A DNA stretch of 64,000 nt from Coraliomargarita sinensis (GCF_003185655.1 NZ_QHJQ01000009.1:117513-181512), one strand, 5' to 3'. Positions 9,236-18,780 are shown, counted from the first letter of the stretch. A program made the numbers and translations. The notes: generated from the letters alone by a model not told the origin.

Positions 9236-9380
9236 AATGAGCCTTAATCGTAATCTTTATCTTACTCTTAATCTTAATCTTAATCCCGCGGTTTTTGGGA
9301 GTAAGAGTAAGATTTTGATTAAAAGTAGGAGGAGACGTGAGTCATCCGCCTTAAGGACGGATGCGACAATGCCAACCACT
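9236..9380 (-). repeat. Long dispersed repeat, partial copy C in inverted orientation
   Basis: The reverse complement reproduces the TCCGTCC-TAAGGCGGATGACTC, CTCCTCCTAC and TTAATC/GATTAA foldback blocks of copies A and B. With copy B it brackets ugd. The 346-base gap between ugd and the HNH gene holds only this and a GTCACGCC-type repeat. Confidence 0.7.
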
Positions 9381-9424
9381 GCCTCCATCGCTTCCCAAGC
9401 ATGGAGGTCAGGCAACCACTCACA

Positions 9425-9494
9425 AGTCACGCCGTCTTGTCACGCCGTAGTCCCGAAGGGCGAAGGTGGAAGAGCCGAAAGGGGGAAGGCGGAA
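9425..9494 (+). repeat. GTCACGCC-type intergenic repeat, copy 2 (nested)
   Basis: AGTCACGCCGTCTTGT is followed by a second start (CACGCCGTAGTCCCGAAGGG) and then GGGGGAAGGCGGAA, as if one unit had inserted into another. The inner unit shows a GTAG foot followed by arms CCC and GGG. Confidence 0.65.
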
Positions 9495-9506
9495 CCACCA
9501 ACTAAA

Positions 9507-10109
<603 letters not shown>

Positions 10110-10257
10110 CTGGGACTTATGGATGTAGCGCTGCTTCGAAGAATGTCAACCCTGACGAACCGCAGGCTGAAAGTGAGGGCGAGCACCTCTTAATCTTAAT
10201 CCGAATCACCCGATCAATACCGAGCGACCCGTTAATTAAATTCTTTGATCACGGAGC

Positions 10258-10306
10258 CGGGACATTCCTGTCCCGTCCTGCCAAACCGGCGGACAGAAAT
10301 GTCCGC
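10258..10306. repeat. Two adjacent GC-rich hairpins
   Basis: CGGGACATTCCTGTCCCG (10258-10275) and GCGGACAGAAATGTCCGC (10289-10306) are near-perfect stem-loops in the gap between the universal stress protein stop and the HNH start. They resemble the other intergenic hairpins but lack the GTAG foot. Confidence 0.6.
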
Positions 10307-10340
10307 ACTCCCTTGAAGAAAGCGACTTTGGAACAGCTGA

Positions 10341-11201
10341 CTACCTAAAGAGCAACACCGGCAGCTTGACGGAGCGGATCATGGCCGTGGTCGTACTGCC
10401 GACGATGAACTGCCGGATGGGTGAATGCCCGTAGGCCCCCATGACCAAAAGATCGATATGATCCTGTGCCACCACGCTCTCGATTACTTCTTCCGGTTCG
10501 CCGGTACGCTGCTCGATTGTCACTTCGTAACCGGCGTCCCTCAGCTTATCCGCCGCTTCGGCCAGAGCCGCCTCGACTTTAGCATTCCCGGAACCGACAT
10601 AGAGGAGATAGGCGTGCATCCCCTTCAGGAGTGGCGACTTCGCCGCATACTCCACTGCCTTCATGGCGCTCTTACCCCCGTCAAAAGCAATGATGAAGTT
10701 GCGCATGGGCTTGAACTCCCTCGCAGCGACGAGCACCGGATGCTGACAGCTCCGGATCACCCGTTCCAGGTTGGTGCCGAGGTGGCCCTTCTCGAAGTCG
10801 GCGTTGTTGCCTCGCTTCCCGATCACGACCAGTTCCGCGTCCTTTTCGTAGTTGGCGATGGAATCGCTGAGCTTGCCGTGTTTCTGATCGGCCAGCACTT
10901 CGCCCACACCGGCCGCCTCCAACTGGGTCTTGGCATCATCAAGGATGGCCTGACCGCGTTTGGCCGCCAGCTTTGCCTGCGCCGCTTCCAACTCGACTAT
11001 TTCCTCCAGCAGGTGCTTCCGGGCGTTGAAACCGATACTTCCGCTCAGGTCGCTCTTGACCGGATCCTCGTGGTGCGGGTTGAGCATGTGCAGCACGTGG
11101 ACGGCAGCCTCCAGACGTTCAGACGCCCAGGCGGCGTGCTGGTACACACTGGGGGCGTAGATGGAACCATCGGTGCAGGCGAGAATGTTGGGTGTGGCCA
11201 T
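10341..11201 (-). CDS. Universal stress protein, tandem UspA domains
   Basis: 286 residues comprising two UspA folds, about 1-145 and 146-286. The second has an ATP-binding type motif, VMGAYGHS followed by VGSTTTAMIR; the first has the corresponding VIGKRGNN and LGTNLERVIR. Usp proteins bind ATP or form signalling dimers under stress and often modulate a co-encoded transporter. It begins 30 bases after the stop of the SulP transporter on the same strand, so they are probably one operon and may work together. It has no membrane segment. Confidence 0.9.
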   Translation of the reverse strand: MATPNILACTDGSIYAPSVYQHAAWASERLEAAVHVLHMLNPHHEDPVKSDLSGSIGFNARKHLLEEIVELEAAQAKLAAKRGQAILDDAKTQLEAAGVGEVLADQKHGKLSDSIANYEKDAELVVIGKRGNNADFEKGHLGTNLERVIRSCQHPVLVAAREFKPMRNFIIAFDGGKSAMKAVEYAAKSPLLKGMHAYLLYVGSGNAKVEAALAEAADKLRDAGYEVTIEQRTGEPEEVIESVVAQDHIDLLVMGAYGHSPIRQFIVGSTTTAMIRSVKLPVLLFR

Positions 11202-11231
11202 GATGTTTAATCGAAAGGATTTCTGTATTCG

Positions 11232-12719
11232 TTAGTGGGCGTCGAGCTGCTCGCCCGCGCCCGGTTTGTCGTGTTCTGCAATTTGCAGAACCAGGGTCTT
11301 GCTGGCTTCATTCATTCCGAAGAGTTCCACTTCAGTGCCTTCACGACGGAACTTCAAGACAACACGGTCGAGGGCATGGATCGCCGACAGGTCCCAAAAA
11401 TGCGCGTGGGTGACGTCAATGCGCACCTTGTCGAGGACCTCCTGAAAATCGAAGGCCTCGGCGAAGCTGCTGGCCGAAACGAAAAACAACTGGCCCCGTA
11501 CGGTGTAAACCCGCTCGCGGCGGGAGACTTGAAGCGCCGAGTCGATTTCGAGCAGGCGAGACACCTTGTAGGCGAAGAACAAGGCACTGAGTAGAACACC
11601 GGCCCCGACCCCGAGCGCCAGATTGTGCGAGAACACGGTCACGAGGACGGTGGTCAACATCACCATGCTGGAGGTCCTGTGGTGTTTCTTGAGATTTCCG
11701 ATCGACTGCCAACTGAAGGTACCGATCGAGACCATGATCATGACCGCTACCAGTGCGGCCATGGGGATGCGACGCACTACGTCATCCAGAACGAGAATAA
11801 GAATGAGCAGAATTATCCCGGCCGCAAAAGCGGACAGGCGCCCGCGCCCGCCGGATTTCACGTTGATCACCGACTGCCCGATCATCGCACAGCCCGCCAT
11901 GCCCCCGAAGAAGCCGGAGACGATATTGGAAATCCCCTGCCCCGTGCATTCACGGTTCTTGTTACTCGGGGTATCGGTGAAATCATCCACGATGGTCGCG
12001 GTCATGAGCGATTCCAGCAGACCAACGATGGCGAGCGAGATCGCGTACGGCAGAATAATCCCGAGCGTCTCGAAATTGAGCGGCACATCCGGCAGAAGAA
12101 AGACCGGCAGGCTCGCCGGCAGTTGTCCCATGTCACCAACCGTGCGCAGGGAATCCTCCAATCCGAGGCTGACCGAAACAATCGTCAGAATAATGATGCA
12201 AACCAGCGGCGAAGGCACCGCCGTGGTCAGAAGTGGCAACCCGTAGATAATGACGAGACCTGCCGCTACCATGCCATACATCAAAATACCCTGTCCCTCG
12301 AACTCAGGTAGCTGCGCCATGAAAATGATAATCGCGAGCGCGTTGACAAAACCGGTCACCACCGAGCGCGAAACAAAGCGCATCAGACTACCCAACTTGA
12401 AGGTGCCCGCCAGAATCTGTAACAACCCTGTCAGCACCGTGACGGGAAGAAGGTACTCAAGCCCGTGGTCGCGGACGAGACTGACCATCAGCACCGCCAT
12501 CGCCCCGGTCGCCGCCGAGATCATCCCGGGGCGCCCGCCGAGAAAGGCAATTACCACCGCGATACAAAATGAGGCGTAAAGCCCGACCGCCGGATCGACC
12601 CCGGCGATGATGGAGAAGGCAATCGCCTCGGGAATAAGCGCGAGCGCGACGACCGCACCGGCAATCAAGTCCTTGCGCGGGTTGGAAAACCACTCTTGGA
12701 AGTATTTGGACTGAAACAT
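11232..12719 (-). CDS. SulP family anion transporter with C-terminal STAS domain
   Basis: 495 residues from the ATG at 12719 ([20 protein letters not shown]), the normal SulP beginning; the frame is open for 60 more codons upstream but that part is unlike the family. Many hydrophobic segments span about residues 20-400 and include the SulP-typical [17 protein letters not shown] and [15 protein letters not shown]. The cytoplasmic STAS domain occupies roughly 415-495 ([20 protein letters not shown] region). SulP proteins carry sulfate, bicarbonate or dicarboxylates; BicA-like bicarbonate symporters belong here. The ion cannot be settled from sequence. It heads a likely two-gene operon with a universal stress protein. 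Confidence 0.92.
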   Translation of the reverse strand: MFQSKYFQEWFSNPRKDLIAGAVVALALIPEAIAFSIIAGVDPAVGLYASFCIAVVIAFLGGRPGMISAATGAMAVLMVSLVRDHGLEYLLPVTVLTGLLQILAGTFKLGSLMRFVSRSVVTGFVNALAIIIFMAQLPEFEGQGILMYGMVAAGLVIIYGLPLLTTAVPSPLVCIIILTIVSVSLGLEDSLRTVGDMGQLPASLPVFLLPDVPLNFETLGIILPYAISLAIVGLLESLMTATIVDDFTDTPSNKNRECTGQGISNIVSGFFGGMAGCAMIGQSVINVKSGGRGRLSAFAAGIILLILILVLDDVVRRIPMAALVAVMIMVSIGTFSWQSIGNLKKHHRTSSMVMLTTVLVTVFSHNLALGVGAGVLLSALFFAYKVSRLLEIDSALQVSRRERVYTVRGQLFFVSASSFAEAFDFQEVLDKVRIDVTHAHFWDLSAIHALDRVVLKFRREGTEVELFGMNEASKTLVLQIAEHDKPGAGEQLDAH

Positions 12720-13027
12720 AGCTCTGGATAGTATCCCGTCTCCCCATTGCCCTCTCGAAAATGAGAAGCCATGAATCAGAAGACCGGTCAGGAAGGTAGG
12801 TGCACTGACAAAAAAGTCGCCGAGGCTGGTAGGTCTTCCCCTGAGCGCAAGCATCGAATCAAAAACCATGGCCCTGGTCGGGGCGGGCGTCCACGCCAAC
12901 GCAGGATTCCTCCTGCGCCCGGGATTCTACGAAAAACCATTCATCCCCAAAAAGCCAAAAAAGAAATCCGAGGCCGTTTGGTCATGATGCGGCCGTTTTG
13001 CGCATCCCCTGCCGTTTGCAGATTCAT

Positions 13028-13052
13028 GGTCGGCGGGGACACCGACCGCTAC
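13028..13052 (-). repeat. GTAG-foot REP hairpin
   Basis: Arms GGTCGG (13028-13033) and CCGACC (13042-13047) are followed by GCTACC, so on the minus strand a GTAG foot precedes the stem. The 362-base gap from 12720 to 13081 shows no gene. Confidence 0.75.
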
Positions 13053-13081
13053 CAACACCAGACCGAAAAATCTACCATAGC

Positions 13082-13354
13082 TCAATCGAATTTTAAGGCC
13101 AGGCGCGCCTGTAATTCTCGCTCATCCAGCCCTTCAATACGCAACTGTTTCCTCGGGCTGCCATGCCCACGCAGCACTTCCACGGAGCCTTTCGGTAAGC
13201 CAAGGCGCGCCGCTAACAAGGCACAGACCGCCGCATTGGCTTTTCCCTTTTCCGGCAGTGCACTCACCTTTACCTTGAGTGCATTCCCCAACCAACCGGC
13301 AACCCCTTCCTGTGAGGCACCCGGAACGACTTTAACTGATAATTCGCAGTGCAT
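13082..13354 (-). CDS. DUF167 (YggU-like) family protein
   Basis: 90 residues. The sequence LSVKVVPGASQEGVAGW, LKVKVSALPEKGKANAAVCA and SPRKQLRIEG follows the DUF167 pattern: a small alpha/beta protein conserved from bacteria to eukaryotes with no firmly known function. It lies 18 bases after the stop of the P-loop/Asp23 gene on the same strand, so the two may be co-transcribed. Confidence 0.9.
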   Translation of the reverse strand: MHCELSVKVVPGASQEGVAGWLGNALKVKVSALPEKGKANAAVCALLAARLGLPKGSVEVLRGHGSPRKQLRIEGLDERELQARLALKFD

Positions 13355-13372
13355 GCCAAAAATCCTGTGCTC

Positions 13373-14281
13373 TCATTGGGACGACCGCGGACATCGATCA
13401 TTGTCCACTCGGACCGACTCGATGTGCAGCTGCAGTTTACAGATCGTGATCCCACAAAAGTCCTCGATCTTACGGATGGTGTAGTCGCGCAACTCTCCAC
13501 AGCTGTGCGCAACCTGCTCTCCGTAAGCGAGCGATAGATTCATTTTAATATCGTAGCCGTCGATCTTATGCTTGATCCGCACACGTTGAATTTTCGCAGA
13601 CGGCACCCGTTCGCGCACACAGTGGAGGATCATTTGCGTCAATGCGCTTTCCGAAATGGTCACGTCTCCTCTTTGCTGGTAACCGGGCCGAACCACCGTC
13701 TTGTCGTAGTGACGACCATGCACCATGTGCTCGAACCAGACCTTGATCGCGTGCGCAATCAACTTCGGGTAGGCTTGCTTCACCTCGACAACCGGCAAGG
13801 GGATGACGTGCTGCCCCTTGGTCTTGCGCGAGCGTATGGCCTCTTCGATTTTCTCCCGCGAGGCGATCTCCTCGATCCGTATGATTTGCTTCGGCTCGGG
13901 CAGACCGAGCGTCAGGCAGTTCCGCAGGATCATCCGGTCGCTGGTTCCCAGCAGCAAAATCTTTGGATACTGTGCCTCCGAAAGAGCCCTTATCATTGCT
14001 TCACGGTGCTCAGCTTCGTTGAACATGGCGGTCTTCACCGCCGCGATGTAATGCTCTTTTTCTTTCGCCGATCGTCCGGCCACAATCTTCCCTTCACGAA
14101 TGAGCAAGCCGTCGTCGATGATCGCCGGAATGTTGTGCGTGTCCGCCACCAAGCGTGCCCGAAAGCTCTTACCTGTGCCCGCTTTGCCCACCAGCGCATA
14201 GACCTCGATCAGTTTCGCTCCTTTTACCTTGGGGCGAAAAACGGTTTTCAGCTTCGATAGAACTAAACTTTTCTTGAGCAT
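13373..14281 (-). CDS. P-loop ATPase fused to an Asp23/Gls24-like domain
   Basis: 302 residues from MLKKSLVLSKLKTVFRPK. An N-terminal nucleotide-binding domain carries a Walker A motif, GKAGTGKS, at about residue 33, and a possible Walker B strand, KILLLGTSDRMI. After a linker, the last hundred residues (from RGDVTISESALTQMILHCV to GITICKLQLHIESVRV) look like the Asp23/Gls24 alkaline-shock fold, which in Firmicutes includes membrane-associated stress proteins. Similar unstudied fusions may exist in other bacteria; I cannot check. The role is unknown; ATP-dependent action at the envelope is an inference only. The start is uncertain: the frame is open to 14365 and none of the ATGs has a good Shine-Dalgarno. 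Confidence 0.7.
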   Translation of the reverse strand: MLKKSLVLSKLKTVFRPKVKGAKLIEVYALVGKAGTGKSFRARLVADTHNIPAIIDDGLLIREGKIVAGRSAKEKEHYIAAVKTAMFNEAEHREAMIRALSEAQYPKILLLGTSDRMILRNCLTLGLPEPKQIIRIEEIASREKIEEAIRSRKTKGQHVIPLPVVEVKQAYPKLIAHAIKVWFEHMVHGRHYDKTVVRPGYQQRGDVTISESALTQMILHCVRERVPSAKIQRVRIKHKIDGYDIKMNLSLAYGEQVAHSCGELRDYTIRKIEDFCGITICKLQLHIESVRVDNDRCPRSSQ

Positions 14282-14643
14282 AAGAGCGCCGCTCCGTGCG
14301 CTCATCAAAAACGATTCCGCACAGAAAATGCTAGCCGACAAACTATCAACATGATCGTGACTCACAAGCGAAACTCAGAATCAGGAACGGCAATCAAAGA
14401 AATCTGATTGATCCTATAACCTCCACTTCCTGCATCCGTCGCGGATTTACTTACGAATAGACTGCAGCAATGCCGACGCAGTAGCGATCCATAGTGATTC
14501 AAACAAAGCATGGAAGGTCGATAACCGCTCATATTCAATGACTTGAAAAGACCGCGCCATCATGCAGGCTGTTCTACATGACACTGTAGGTGCATATCAC
14601 TGTCGAGCCGGGCAAGCGATCCGGATAGTTCCGCACCGCTTCC
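14282..14643. other. Gene-free interval
   Basis: This gap separates the divergent P-loop/Asp23 and M14 genes and so should hold both promoters. I see no convincing promoter pair, gene or strong hairpin. The string CATGGAAGGTCGAT near 14510 resembles GCAGGGAAGGTCGATGAT near 16120, a minor shared sequence of unknown meaning. Confidence 0.4.
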
Positions 14644-15381
14644 ATGCACGCATCTGAAAACATACAGGCCACCATCGCCCGGCTCGCCGAGGCGGGCGAT
14701 GCATCCGGCTACACCGTCGATACCTTCGGGCAAAGCGAGGGCTGTCCGCTACTTGGCCTGACGCGCGCCGCCTCGGAGCCGGATACGAGCGAGCGGCACA
14801 TTTACCTTTCCGCCGGCATTCACGGCGACGAACCGGCCGGGCCGCAGGCCCTGCTGGAATTACTCAACGAGGATGCCCTGCCCGACCAACACAGCTACGC
14901 CATCTGCCCGCTCTTGAACCCTATCGGGCTGGGGCAAGGTACGCGCGAGAACGGAGCAGGGATCGACCTCAACCGCGACTACCGTCACCTCGTCTCCCGC
15001 GAAATCAGCACACACGCCGCCTGGATCGAACAAAACGTTAGCGCGATAACCATCGCCATGCATCTCCATGAAGATTGGGAGAGCCGGGGCTTCTACCTCT
15101 ACGAACTCAATTTCACCCAGCAACCCGGGTTCAGCCCCCAAATCATACAAGCCGTACAAGCACACCTGCCCATCGATCTGGACGAAATCATCGACGGACG
15201 TATCGCCCACCAGGGCATCATTCGACCTGACCGCCTCCCGGACCTCGAGGAAGGCGACCCCGAAGCGATCTACCTGCAAAAGCGCTACGGCGGCCTCAAC
15301 TACACCGTGGAAACCCCTTCCTCGCAGGACTTCAATGCGCGTGTCAAGGCGCTCAAGGCCGCCGTCCTCGCCATCACCTGA
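14644..15381 (+). CDS. M14-family metallocarboxypeptidase / AstE-AspA-like hydrolase
   Basis: 245 residues. Zinc-binding residues appear as H60 and E63 in SAGIHGDEPAGPQ and H140 or H142 in AMHLHEDWE; the substrate-binding N-R pair is N110-R111 in GIDLNRDYR, and a late glutamate in VETPSSQD fits the catalytic base. The small size and HGDEP motif place it with succinylglutamate desuccinylase/aspartoacylase-like members of M14, which hydrolyse amino-acid amides or short peptides. The exact substrate cannot be given. It is monocistronic and convergent with tspO. Confidence 0.85.
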   Translation: MHASENIQATIARLAEAGDASGYTVDTFGQSEGCPLLGLTRAASEPDTSERHIYLSAGIHGDEPAGPQALLELLNEDALPDQHSYAICPLLNPIGLGQGTRENGAGIDLNRDYRHLVSREISTHAAWIEQNVSAITIAMHLHEDWESRGFYLYELNFTQQPGFSPQIIQAVQAHLPIDLDEIIDGRIAHQGIIRPDRLPDLEEGDPEAIYLQKRYGGLNYTVETPSSQDFNARVKALKAAVLAIT

Positions 15382-15396
15382 GACGCGCACGTCTCG

Positions 15397-15429
15397 AAAA
15401 AAAACTCCCCGCCTCAAACGCGGAGGGGA
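15397..15429 (-). terminator. Possible terminator downstream of the TspO gene
   Basis: On the minus strand a short stem (CTCCGC with GCGGGG) is followed by eight T residues. It lies about 85 bases past the tspO stop. Support is moderate because the stem is short and one pair is a wobble. Confidence 0.45.
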
Positions 15430-15495
15430 TTCGGCTGTCAATTACGATACCGTTAGTGAGAAGCTGGAAACAGGATAACCAAAAACTGAATAACT

Positions 15496-15519
15496 GCGGC
15501 CAAAGCCGCTCCGTCCTAC
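15496..15519 (-). repeat. GTAG-foot REP hairpin that includes the tspO stop codon
   Basis: Stem arms GCGGC (15496-15500) and GCCGC (15505-15509) lie six bases from CTAC at 15516-15519. On the minus strand the GTAG foot contains the TAG stop of tspO. Confidence 0.65.
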
Positions 15520-15989
15520 CCGTTCAACAGCAGAAACCCGACATTCAGATAAGTCGCATAGCCGACCCAAAGAAAATACGGGAGCAATAAAGCCGCGGCC
15601 GGCCGGCTGACCGGATAAGCCGTCCGAATCGTCCAGCCGATCGCAAGCAACAGGGGCACGATCACGACCAAGGCCAGATCGATCCGCTGCAGCCCGAAAA
15701 AGGCCGGCGTCCAGAGAAGGTTGAGGCCCAACTGCGTACCGAACCACTTGAACGCGCGGCGCTTCAACAGCAGTACAACCGGACGGTGCCAGATCAGCGC
15801 TAGGGCCAGCCCCACCATGGCATACAGCGTCGTCCAAACCGGACCGAAAAGCCAGTTCGGCGGTGTCCCCGGCGGACGCTGCAGGGCGTCATACCAGCCG
15901 TCCACCGAGAGAAAGGTCACCAGCCCGCTGGCATTCCCCAGCAGCTCCACCCCCAACACACAGATCAAAGCCTTTTTCCAAAATTGCAT
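15516..15989 (-). CDS. TspO/MBR family protein
   Basis: 157 residues with five hydrophobic segments and the family motif SVDGWYDALQRPPGTPPNW followed by LFGPVWTTLYAMVG, plus LNLLWTPAFFG and the ending WVGYATYLNVGFLLLNG. TspO proteins are tryptophan-rich outer- or inner-membrane tetrapyrrole-binding sensors involved in stress and porphyrin traffic. It is a single gene. Its TAG stop lies inside a GTAG-foot hairpin, so the C-terminus may have been set by a repeat insertion, although the visible C-terminal end looks normal for the family. Confidence 0.93.
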   Translation of the reverse strand: MQFWKKALICVLGVELLGNASGLVTFLSVDGWYDALQRPPGTPPNWLFGPVWTTLYAMVGLALALIWHRPVVLLLKRRAFKWFGTQLGLNLLWTPAFFGLQRIDLALVVIVPLLLAIGWTIRTAYPVSRPAAALLLPYFLWVGYATYLNVGFLLLNG

Positions 15990-16178
15990 GCCGGAAAGGT
16001 TAGCCTAACGGAAAGCGGGAATCAACCTCAGCTCGTCGTAAGCCCCAGGTCAGTTGCCCGTTTTTCAGTCCTTTCCCGTCGCATCGATCCGTATTTATCC
16101 TGCGTCGTTTTAACGAAGCAGGGAAGGTCGATGATCAAGGCAGCGAATCACCTTCCCATACTTTACTATATTGTATCA

Positions 16179-16255
16179 GTATCGTTTCATAAAATATTTT
16201 ACTTTTATATAATAATCTTTAGATCAGATGTTTGTAAATTTTCGTATCGTTTCAT
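16179..16255 (+). promoter_or_regulatory. Direct-repeat operator candidate for the HipA/YjjJ gene
   Basis: The 12-mer GTATCGTTTCAT occurs at 16179-16190 and again at 16244-16255, each followed by (A/G)AAAT. The second copy overlaps the ATG at 16254. The interval is AT-rich. Two identical sites 65 bases apart around the start of a gene encoding its own helix-turn-helix suggest autoregulation. Confidence 0.55.
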
Positions 16256-17648
16256 GAAATTAAATACAAAAACTCAGGAGCTGCTGACCTACCTGCAACG
16301 AAATGGGCCGAGCGCGTCCGGTGATGTCGTGAAACAGTTCGGAATCAGCCGAGCCACACTCATGCGGCGGGTCCGGGAACTGGGCGATCGAGTTGTCACC
16401 TTGGGCAAAGCGCGTGCCACGCTACTGGCCGCCCGCCGGGACCTAAGAACGGATACGCCTCTTTATCAAGTTCTCGAGAATGCCCAGCTTCAGTTAGCCG
16501 GACATCTCATCCCCCTTCAAGACGGGGAACGCACCCAATGGCTACTCCGTCCTGAGGAGAGTCCGGCGGCCTGCTTTGAAGGTGAGTTCAAAAATGGCCT
16601 CTATCCGGATTGGCCATGGTTTCTGGAAGACCTTCGCCCCTCCGGCTTCCTTGGACGTGCTTTTGGCAAACGCATGGCAAAACTCTTCTCAATCGATACA
16701 AACCCCGAGAATTGGAATGGCCGGGAACTGCTCATGACGCTCACTCGCTTCGGCTCGAATTTACCGGGCAACTTTATTCTTGGGGATGGCATGGCCTTGA
16801 ATGACTTTCAGGAAGAAAAGCTCAAGATTGCCAAAGGGTATTACCGAAACAACCTTCCTCAAATCTACCCGGAACTGGCAAAGCACGCCATGGACGAGAA
16901 CGAGGATTTCGGATCATCGGCCGGAGGCGATCAGCCAAAATTCACCACCATGGTTAGCGATGCCCCAGGCGAGACACCGCGATCGGTCATCGTTAAATTC
17001 AGTCCTCATTTGGAATCGCCGCTCGGCCAGCGCTGGTCCGACCTCCTGCATGCCGAACACCTTGCCAATCAAATCCTGACGAAAGCCGGTTTCGCCACCG
17101 CAAAAACCCGGATTTTCCAAATCGACAGGCGAACTTACCTTGAGTCCGAGCGCTTCGACCGCATCGTGCCAACCGGCCGAAGGGGGTTGGTTACGCTTCG
17201 CTCCCTTGATGCCGCATATTTGGGACTTGGCATTGGCACTTGGGCCGATTGCGCCCGGAAGCTTGTCGAAAAAAAGTGGATTCGCGGGGAAGACTATGAA
17301 CGCATCGCCCAACTCCACTGTTTTGGCGAACTGATTGCCAATACAGATATGCACTGGGGCAACCTGAGTTTCTTCTTCCCCGGGCAAAGCCCCTACCCGC
17401 TCGCACCGGTTTACGACATGCTCCCCATGCGTTTTCGTCCAAGTAGCACCGGCGAGGTCAGGCAAACAAGATTCGACCCAAAGCTTCCCAAGCCGGAGGA
17501 CCAAACAGCATGGCTGGAAATGTATCCGCATGCCCACGACTTCTGGAAAGAAGTCAGCGCTCACCCCGACATCTCCGAGGATTTCAAGGCCATCGCTGAA
17601 GCCGCAACGGATTCATTGGAGACGGTGTATCGAGTCGCGATTCAGTAA
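16254..17648 (+). CDS. HipA-family kinase with N-terminal HTH (YjjJ/HipH-like)
   Basis: 464 residues from the ATG at 16254. Residues 1-60 form a winged helix (TQELLTYLQRNGPSASGDVV, then FGISRATLMRRVRELGDRV), as in E. coli YjjJ, a HipA-like protein without a separate HipB. The HipA kinase core follows: the loop DFGSSAGGDQPKFTT, the lysine strand SVIVKFSP, the catalytic segment ELIANTDMHWGNLSFF, and LAPVYDMLPMRF. HipA kinases phosphorylate tRNA synthetases or other translation factors and promote growth arrest; the target here is unknown. No partner antitoxin gene is adjacent. Two direct repeats upstream may be its own binding sites. The frame is open further 5' but only from 16254 does it look coding. 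Confidence 0.88.
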   Translation: MKLNTKTQELLTYLQRNGPSASGDVVKQFGISRATLMRRVRELGDRVVTLGKARATLLAARRDLRTDTPLYQVLENAQLQLAGHLIPLQDGERTQWLLRPEESPAACFEGEFKNGLYPDWPWFLEDLRPSGFLGRAFGKRMAKLFSIDTNPENWNGRELLMTLTRFGSNLPGNFILGDGMALNDFQEEKLKIAKGYYRNNLPQIYPELAKHAMDENEDFGSSAGGDQPKFTTMVSDAPGETPRSVIVKFSPHLESPLGQRWSDLLHAEHLANQILTKAGFATAKTRIFQIDRRTYLESERFDRIVPTGRRGLVTLRSLDAAYLGLGIGTWADCARKLVEKKWIRGEDYERIAQLHCFGELIANTDMHWGNLSFFFPGQSPYPLAPVYDMLPMRFRPSSTGEVRQTRFDPKLPKPEDQTAWLEMYPHAHDFWKEVSAHPDISEDFKAIAEAATDSLETVYRVAIQ

Positions 17649-17718
17649 GCGCATCCCGCCGCGTAAAAGGCTTCGCCTATGCGTTTCCATCCCGCATCAC
17701 TCCCCCACACCAAACACA

Positions 17719-17784
17719 AGCCACGCCGTCTTGTCCGGCGCAACCCAGTGAAGACGGAAGACCCGAAAGGGCGAATGTAGAACC
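17719..17784 (+). repeat. GTCACGCC-type intergenic repeat, copy 3
   Basis: AGCCACGCCGTCTTGTCCGG to GAAGACGGAAGACCCGAAAGG closely matches copy 1. It is followed by a low-complexity run of CCACTCAAC-like units up to the start of the EamA gene. Confidence 0.65.
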
Positions 17785-17835
17785 ACTCACCATTCAACAA
17801 CTCAACCACCCACCACTCAACGACTCACCACCTCC

Positions 17836-18780
17836 ATGCCCAACACGGCCCCACTACATTTACGCCTGCCCGTCAGCTTTTACCTCCAGGTCGTGATCTG
17901 TGCGGCGCTCTGGGGCAGTGCGTTTCCGGTGATTAAAAACAGCTACGCCGAACTGAGCCTCAACCACTATGGCGAGCAGCTCATCTTTGCCGGGAGCCGT
18001 TTCTTTCTAGCCGGCCTGTTCGTCCTGCCATTCTGCCGGGGCAAGGTCCTCCCAAAGTTGAAGCAGGCCCCCCGCGGCCCGCTCATCGCCATCGTGCTGG
18101 GACAGACCTATTTCCAGTACGTCTTCTTTTATTACGGGCTCAATGTCTCCACCGGCACCCTGGCCGCACTGCTGGTGGGGGCCGGCAGTTTTTGGTGGAT
18201 GCTGCTCGCCCCTCTCATCCTCAAAACCGCGCCACCCCGGCCGGTCCACTGGGTGCTGCTTGCCTGTTGCTCGCTTGGCATCGCCTGCGCGGTTTACCAA
18301 CCGGGCAGCGACCTTCAAAACGCGGGCCTCGGTGCCGCCGCGTTTCTGGCCGCCTCCTTCTCCGGGGCCATGGCCGCCACCTTCATGAAAAAGGTCGCCC
18401 CCGTTTCCGGCAGCCGGACCCCCACTGCCTTCTCCCTCTCCACCGGCGGACTCCTTCTCCTGCTGACGGCCGCGCCCTTCTGGACCCAATATATCGCGAG
18501 CTTCAATCTCACCACCCTGCTCGTCACCCTCTACCTCGCCTTTGTTTCCGCCACCGCCTTCACGCTCTGGAACCGTTTAATCGAACACTACAGTATTAAT
18601 GTGCTGGCTTCCTTCCGGTTCCTCATCCCCCTGATGGGTATCCTCGAATCCACCCTCTTCATCCCGGGCGAAAACCTTCGCCCCGGTCTCGTTATCGGCG
18701 CGGCCGTTGTACTCAGTTGCCTCGTCATCTCCTCACGTGTCAAAGAGGCCCCGCTGGAAGGCCGCCTCATCCGGCCTTGA
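17836..18780 (+). CDS. DMT superfamily (EamA) transporter
   Basis: 314 residues with about ten hydrophobic segments arranged as two EamA repeats. The first begins VVICAALWGSAFPVIKNSY, the typical EamA motif; the second begins around AAAFLAASFSGAMAATF. Members export amino acids or other small metabolites, but the substrate cannot be predicted. Starts with ATG after a CACTCAAC-rich low-complexity stretch without a Shine-Dalgarno. It is not obviously in an operon; the CPXCG gene begins 144 bases downstream. Confidence 0.9.
   Translation: MPNTAPLHLRLPVSFYLQVVICAALWGSAFPVIKNSYAELSLNHYGEQLIFAGSRFFLAGLFVLPFCRGKVLPKLKQAPRGPLIAIVLGQTYFQYVFFYYGLNVSTGTLAALLVGAGSFWWMLLAPLILKTAPPRPVHWVLLACCSLGIACAVYQPGSDLQNAGLGAAAFLAASFSGAMAATFMKKVAPVSGSRTPTAFSLSTGGLLLLLTAAPFWTQYIASFNLTTLLVTLYLAFVSATAFTLWNRLIEHYSINVLASFRFLIPLMGILESTLFIPGENLRPGLVIGAAVVLSCLVISSRVKEAPLEGRLIRP

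Noticed and set aside
9425..9494. An integron-like or attachment site in the GTCACGCC repeats
   Set aside because: The copies lack the inverse-core and core sites of attC and have no integrase; they fit better as small foldback repeats.
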